In this document: positions 59,101 through 64,000 of the stretch, one piece after another
Position numbering within the stretch: the stretch's first letter is position 1
Layout of the letters: each line of letters begins with the position of its first letter
NCBI RefSeq assembly: GCF_026212465.1
Contig: NC_080063.1
Span: 6,466,225 to 6,530,224 of the forward strand
From: Amaranthus tricolor
Taxonomy: Eukaryota; Streptophyta; Magnoliopsida; Caryophyllales; Amaranthaceae
DNA: 64,000 nt
Reading direction: 5' to 3'
Notes under the pieces: model-generated
Databases searched by the model: none
Seen by the model: the letters and a program-made list of their open reading frames with translations, nothing else
Told to the model about the DNA's origin: nothing
Translations under genes and position numbers: made by a program

Positions 59101-59512
59101 GAATTAAAATGTTCTTTCAATCTCGAGATTATTGGAGTAAAGAAAAATCCCAATGGTCTAATGTATAGCTCTCTTGGTGTCATGACCAAGGGTACTATAA
59201 TAGAGGTATGCTTTCTAAAACTAATGAAAGACATTTTCATACTAACATTTTTTTGCGCTGCTGCTGCATTTTACTGAGTCGTTTTTTGCTTATTTGTGTT
59301 AAGGTCAATGTGAGTGAACTGGGTCTGGTTACACCAGCCGGGAAAGTAGTATGGGGTGAGTAATTAAATTGATGAACTCTTTATTGTAACATATGTTCCA
59401 TTTTCTTTTACTTTACATTGTTCTGGTATTTGTGGTGGTTTCAGGGAAGTATGCTCAAGTGACAAATGATCCCGAGAATGATGGCTGTATAAACGCAGTT
59501 TTGCTAGTATGA
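53104..59512 (+). CDS. NSA2: Ribosome biogenesis protein NSA2 homologue
   Basis: Nine exons: 53104-53106, 53202-53321, 53410-53477, 56880-56988, 57349-57417, 57560-57617, 58970-59205, 59304-59355 and 59445-59512. All are GT/AG and in phase, giving 260 residues, the typical NSA2 length. The protein opens [15 protein letters not shown], is highly basic ([16 protein letters not shown]), has the conserved [32 protein letters not shown] and [15 protein letters not shown] motifs, and ends in an S8e-like beta domain ([28 protein letters not shown]). NSA2 is a nucleolar/nuclear factor of pre-60S assembly needed for 27S pre-rRNA processing. Exon 1 codes only the ATG, and no other in-frame Met occurs in exon 2. 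Intron 3 (3.4 kb) holds a MITE and a Copia remnant. No break is seen; probably functional. Confidence 0.95.
53806..54031. mobile_element. Stowaway-like MITE in NSA2 intron 3
   Basis: The right end reads CTCCATGGGATAAAGGGAG followed by TA. The left end TCATTGCCCCCATTGAATTTG approximates its inverted partner. The internal CTTTAATCTCATCCACACGT and AAAAAGGTAGAAAAGTGTAC are words I associate with a common Caryophyllales Stowaway family. The left terminus is degraded. Confidence 0.55.
54105..54966 (-). repeat. Copia-3 3' LTR
   Basis: About 862 bp; related to but clearly diverged from Copia-2 LTRs. Contains CGCTCGTTC/GCTCGATCGAGC hairpin words like those of Copia-2. Confidence 0.7.
55144..56290 (-). 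pseudogene. Copia-3 gag/protease fragment
   Basis: The gag part (55812-56288) has [33 protein letters not shown] and [12 protein letters not shown], aligned with Copia-2 gag. After a frame change near 55810 comes a zinc knuckle ([15 protein letters not shown] pattern, across the break) and then the protease with an intact WILDSGC, ending in MGCLDLIGN. No integrase or RT is present. Non-functional. Confidence 0.85.
58067..58378. repeat. Tandem duplication, about 153-bp unit x2, in NSA2 intron 6
   Basis: Two copies share GAGTTTCTTATTTAATTTTA, GGGGAATGGGAATTACATGA, GAGGAAGCAGG and AAAGAAGACTGAAGAGGGTA. They are non-coding and purine-rich. They are slightly diverged, so the duplication is not very recent. 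Confidence 0.9.
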
Positions 59513-60959
59513 TCAGGTCAGAAAGAAGGAACTTTAATTAAGATCAGTTGTAATTTTGACACCTTTTCAGAGTTAAATGTGTTTACTGCTAAAGAATGAC
59601 TCGTTTATAATCAACTTTCTTTTTTCCTTGATCCTATTCTGTAGTACTAGATCTAGATGGGTCTACACCGTTGATTCGTAAGCTGTATCACTGTTTGCAC
59701 TTTGCAGATACATCATACAGCGCAATTAATTGGTTACTTTAGTAATGATAACTTTTGAGTTGGATTTTGTACATGTTACTGTGCAGTTTACTAAAGATTA
59801 AATGCTTGATATTCGTACTTACGTATTATATTGTCTATGGATGAGAAGAATGTCAATTTACTGATAAAGAACAAAGGTTTCCTATTTGTGAGTAGAATAT
59901 TTAAATATAAACCTACATTGTTCCTCTTAATCATAGTGCACTTCAGCTCTAGATTATTCTTGCGTCTCGATAGTCCAAACAAGCTTTTTGTCCCCATAGG
60001 TTTGCTGGCAGCTGTTCTGTGTTGTCATCCAGGTCGCCAGCGAGATTCGTTTCATCTCCTGTGATCAGACGGTTGGAGTCTAACTTATCGGCGAGACGTT
60101 CTTGCTTTTCGTCTGTTTTTTCCGTTGGTCCTTTTTTGTTTTGGGTTTTGTTTTAGACCTGGATAATCAGTAGTTTTCTCATGGCTAGGCAGTAGTGGTG
60201 GTGTTTAAGGTTCATTTATCATCTTGCTCGTGTGAATCGTTTCTTGCTACATTTGTTTGGGCCAAATGATGTTTGTCCATGGATAATGACGGTAGATATT
60301 GTGATTGGCCTACGTATTATTTGAACGGAATGGAAGATGAAGAGGTCGTTGTAGCAGAAACTTCCTCGACATTTAAGGCTTTTTTTTAGTCCTGCATTGG
60401 CTGTCATGGTTTTAGGAGTGGATGAAGTTCAGCAAATGGCCATATCCCAAACAATCACATTTTGAAGGAGCTTCAAAAAGTAAAGGTTTGGATTGTGAGT
60501 AGGTAGAGGAGGTTTGCCGAAGAGAAAATGAGTAGGTTCCCTCATCAAGAATGTTGTTAGCTGTCTCTTTGGATTTCTAATGTTCGCTTAATTACATTGC
60601 TTTCAAATGGGGAAAACATATTAGGGTGGATTGGATGTAAAAGGGTTGCAAAGAGTAAGTTGAAAAAAATCTAGAAATTTAGTAGACTTGGATTTAAAGT
60701 GTAAACTTTCTAACACGAGGTAAATATTTACCCTTGGGTATCTCGGAGGAAAAGCTTTGATCCAAAAAACATCCCACACAACATAAACGTTAAAAGATAT
60801 GAATGAATGAAAATTGTACTGGGTGTGCTTTGATAGTGAATTATGAAAGAAACTCATACATTTTTGGGAATAGATTTTAAAAATATGAATTTTTTGTATT
60901 GTGGATTATGTGAGCTTTTACTTTTGTGAAATCAGAATCATTGAAGGTTTGAAAAATCA
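59513..60959. other. NSA2 3' UTR and downstream sequence without recognised gene
   Basis: The first 300 bp are probably 3' UTR. 59990-60540 has higher GC (GGTCGCCAGCGAGATTCG, GGACTGAAATC-free) and looks like degraded coding or UTR-derived sequence, but no frame is sustained and I do not recognise it. Confidence 0.4.
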
Positions 60960-61405
60960 ACTAATCTCATGTGAGACAGCGATCACTCAGTCCGATTCAT
61001 AATTTTGAAATTGTCATTTTAAAGCTTGAAATAGATATTTTGAACCTTAAAATAGGTATTTTAAGTTATTGATTTGATAAACTTTAAACAATTGGAATAG
61101 ACATTCTTAAAATGAATATTTTACAATTAAAGTAGATAAGTGAAATAAAAAATTAAGGGTTAAAGTAGGGGTTTTCAAAGTTAAAATTGACATTTTAAGT
61201 GGTGGAATGGGTGTTTTAATAGTTGAAATTGATATCTAAAAAATTAAATTAAGTGTCTGGAGAAGGAAGATTGAGGCTTGGAGCAGGGATTTTAAATGTT
61301 ATATTTAGCTTTTTAAGTTTTGAAATAGTGTTTTAAGGCTTGATTTTGACAAGTATAAATTTTTTTAGTCGCACGCGTGTGACGGCCGCATACAAATTTT
61401 TGTGT
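60960..61405 (-). repeat. Dispersed repeat, inverted partner of 48885-49340
   Basis: See the 48885 entry. This copy ends TTTTAGTCGCACGCGTGTGA, CGGCCGCATACAAATTTTTG on the plus strand. Confidence 0.75.
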
Positions 61406-61572
61406 TGAAGAATTAAGCTCATTTGAAATATTGGAGAAAAATGGAAAGGTATGCCAAACTTGTGGTTTTATAGATGCTCAAGTTATTTTTCACTTAAACT
61501 TTTTTCCACTGTTATTTTTCCTATATTTTTTGCACCTAAAATTTTTACATGAGATCCATTCATGCTCTCAAC

Positions 61573-61881
61573 GACCCGTTTGATATGTAGTATTAAATGT
61601 TGGTAATAGAAATAAAAGTTAGTGTAATTTTGGTTAAAAATCTCTTGCTACTTTGATAGTCATGCTTGTCTAATTTTCAATCATCTCATTTTCTTTATAA
61701 ATCATTTCAGTACATTACATTTGGGAGAAGCGGTATCAGGTGGTAATGAAAAATTGTAAATAAAAAAACTTTTGTGTGATCAAAGTTTCAACACCACGGG
61801 AATGACATAGAACTTTTAATGAAATTTACACGATAAATCATTCTCATTACGACCATTTAATACCACTAACCAAACAGACCG
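61573..61881. mobile_element. Possible diverged Harbinger-like MITE
   Basis: The left CGACCCGTTTGATATGTAGT and the complement of the right CGGTCTGTTTGGTTAGTGGT both lead into ATTAAATG. Flanks CAA/TAA do not match perfectly. It is related in tip sequence to 2285-2794. About 309 bp, no coding frame. Confidence 0.5.
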
Positions 61882-63071
61882 TAAAGAGGTGCGTGATATG
61901 GAAGTGAGACCTTTTTACTTTAGTTTAGGAAAAATTGTCAAAAATTATCTTCATTTTTGTCAAACACTTCATAAAAACTTTTAGGCATTAATAAATGTCA
62001 GTTATCTTTTTAATTTTTTTTTAACCTTCTCAATACAACCACAACTAATAATTTGGGTATCAAAGCAATATATGGAACGTGAAAACATAGAAAATATAGA
62101 GATAGCTAATGTTTTCCAAATTTTCGTAAATTTAACGTTTTTTTGAAAAAATAGGTTATTGAAATTTTAATCAATATTTGATGTCGTTGAAAATATATAA
62201 TTTATAGAATTTTCTATTAATATTATCATAATGTTTTTGAATTTTTAATTTAAAATATTTTTTTTAAAAAAAAAGGTCATGTTGTACGTTTTGAAACATG
62301 CAACTGTACCTACGTACAATTGTACGTCTTGTCGGATTTATTTGTATTCATGGTTAAATTTTTTGTTTTTAAATGAATTTTTTTGGAAATTAATCGATAA
62401 AAATGTTAGAATTGTGTCTTGAATAATTATGAAAAATCAAATAAGTTGTGTTTGAGTTTGATGATTCGAAAACTCAGCTTTTTTGGAGAGAGGGGGCAAA
62501 ATTATTTTTTTTTGTCAAAAATAAAAAAGAGTAAATTTTTCATCAAAAATTACCTTAAAAATCGACTTTTTGTCAAAAGCTACGAAAACAATTTTTTTGG
62601 TAAAAAACTACTTTAGAAGTTTGTTTGCTTTTGTCAAACGCTATCTATTAATAATAATAAGTTTTCTTGATGAAAAATCGAAAAAGAGAAGTAAAATCAA
62701 AAGATATGATCTCTTCTGGTGTTTTCATATACAAATCGTAAACATATGAATAATACATGTCTATAAAATGCAATAAAAAGTCAAGTCCTTCACAAAAGAT
62801 TCCGTTTAACTACAGATTTAGTATGCATTCATTACAAGGAAAATACATGGAAATTAAGGAACTACCTAAAAGATTTAATATTCATTAATTATTAAATAAA
62901 TAATTTCCTCCACATTTTCTAGACTGATCGGAGATCAGACAAGACTCTATTTGGGTGCACACAACTCTGCCGGCCAAACTTACCTAACTCTATCCAATGT
63001 ACAACCCAAAGGGAATGTATACGTGCTCGTTGTTGCACCAGGGAAAAGAAAATTAATCTTTTTAGAGCTAC
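61882..63071. other. AT-rich non-coding stretch
   Basis: No recognised gene. 62920-63060 is GC-richer (ACTCTGCCGGCCAAACTTAC) but has only a short frame without family signature. Confidence 0.4.
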
Positions 63072-63200
63072 TTTTATAAGAGATCGTCTTTTGATGAGAA
63101 GATTTCGTAACAAGGAGCCTATATATTTATAATATGTATTATTGGACTATTTAATCCATATATGAATGCGTCTCACGGTGAGACCGTTTCATACAAAAAT
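63072..63200. mobile_element. GAGACCGTCTC fold-back MITE, copy d
   Basis: Left TTTTATAAGAGATCGTCTTT, right GCGTCTCACGGTGAGACCGT then TTCATAC. The perfect palindrome TCTCACGGTGAGA is in the right end. The centre has TTATTGGACTATTTAATCC, like copy a. Confidence 0.6.
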
Positions 63201-63327
63201 ATGTGATTCTTTTATAGGCGGTAAGAATCGAATTCATGTCACAAATGTGAAGGAAAAGCCCTAAACCACTTACCCATAATTGATCTTGGATTACAACATT
63301 CTAACAATGGTAATTATTGGTATTGCG

Positions 63328-63412
63328 ATCTACAAATACAGAATACAAATACAGAATCCTGTTCCTAAAAATACAGAATACAAATACAGAATACTGCACC
63401 TACAAATATACA
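63328..63412. repeat. Short tandem repeat (ACAAATACAGAAT units)
   Basis: The unit ACAAATACAGAAT and variants recur about five times with short interruptions. Confidence 0.75.
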
Positions 63413-63923
63413 GAATGCATGTGCACTGCACTAGTTTAGGGTTCTATCTTCACTTCCTTGAAGAATCCCAATTTTGGAAGTGCTCTTTCACCAACTCATT
63501 ACAATGTTTTACAACTTACATGAATTGGTGTATGTAACAATACAATTCTTTTGGGATGCTTAGCTTCATTATAAACACTCAATTTTTTTGTTTCAATTAT
63601 CTTTGAAACAAATTTTCTTGTGAAAAGTATGTTGCTTTTGCTATTATGGATCAATTAGAAACAATCTCTTTGTTAGTGTTATAGTAACAAGGGTAGCATT
63701 GTCTACATCTGGCCTTCCTAAATCATGCCACATTAGATGGCACTATAAAAGCCACTTAATAACATTGAGGTAATGAAATTTTGTTGTAACAACTTTTGAA
63801 AAGATGATATAGTTCCTCATGTGGGTATGCATTCAATACAATCCCCACCTACTTATCCGTTATAATTGTACCCTCTGCACGGTTTTACCCACTTTACACC
63901 TCTTATAATTGCTCAATTCTTGC

Positions 63924-64000
63924 TAGGGCTAAACAAAGTTCGGTTTGAACCACAAGCCAAACCAAAAAATACTTAAATGATGGTGACGCAACCAACTAAT
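63924..64000. mobile_element. Possible hAT left end cut by window edge
   Basis: TAGGGCTAAACAAAGTTCGG followed by TTTGAACC resembles the 6177 hAT end (TAGGGCAGCACACGGTTCGG). The remainder is off-window, so this is tentative. Confidence 0.4.

Overview
The window is nuclear DNA from a flowering plant. It is AT-rich, its genes have spliceosomal introns, and most of it is transposable-element sequence. The conserved genes are typically eudicot. A six-cysteine knottin precursor resembling the Mirabilis/Phytolacca antimicrobial knottins suggests Caryophyllales, perhaps the Amaranthaceae/Chenopodiaceae group. That placement is an inference, not a demonstrated identification. There is no bacterial, viral, rRNA or CRISPR content.

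Three host genes can be modelled with splice phases that close. (1) A knottin-type cysteine-rich secreted peptide (+, 27705-29577, two exons). (2) A TMK-type LRR receptor-like kinase (-, 30623-41993, two exons, 946 aa), whose single 8.5-kb intron falls inside the kinase domain and contains a 5.7-kb Copia element. (3) NSA2, a 60S ribosome-biogenesis factor (+, 53104-59512, nine exons, 260 aa). Its start codon stands alone as the only coding part of exon 1, and its promoter region carries TGGGCT/AGCCCA (site II-like) and telo-box motifs.

Region by region: 1-5.3 kb holds a MULE-type coding fragment at the window edge, MITEs, a tRNA-derived SINE and an AT microsatellite. 5.3-19.5 kb is a nested insertion: Stowaway-like ends outside, a PIF/Harbinger-like MITE, then a hAT-type non-autonomous element (6177-18938, 8-bp target duplication with 7/8 match). 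Inside the hAT is an 11.5-kb CACTA transposon (6483-18013, perfect TTA duplication). The CACTA carries two minus-strand genes: a decayed TNP2-type transposase, and an 11-exon gene joining a plant transposase-like N-terminus to a Ulp1-type cysteine protease with a recognisable His-Asp-Cys triad. One Ulp1 intron is filled by a higher-order tandem repeat. 21.0-25.9 kb is a young Copia element (189-bp LTRs with 2 differences, ATGAA duplication). 26-33 kb has a TRIM, the knottin gene and the 3' part of TMK. 33.8-39.5 kb is a degenerate Tork-like Copia (GTTTT duplication). 44-48 kb has a long fold-back element, a second TRIM and a CACTA transposase fragment. 49.4-52.9 kb is a Mutator-like element with long inverted repeats; it contains a MUDRA-type N-terminal ORF, a plant mobile domain (PMD) gene with one stop codon, and an opposing GRF zinc-finger ORF, and it ends just upstream of the NSA2 promoter motifs. 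53-59.5 kb is NSA2 with a truncated Copia and a Stowaway MITE in one intron. 59.5-64 kb is repeat-rich and holds no gene I recognise.

The most unusual structures are the Ulp1-bearing CACTA with its intronic satellite, the PMD/GRF cargo element next to NSA2, the three-level nest, and the TMK gene split by a giant transposon-filled intron. All coordinates and splice models were read by eye; domain names are family recognitions, not database results.
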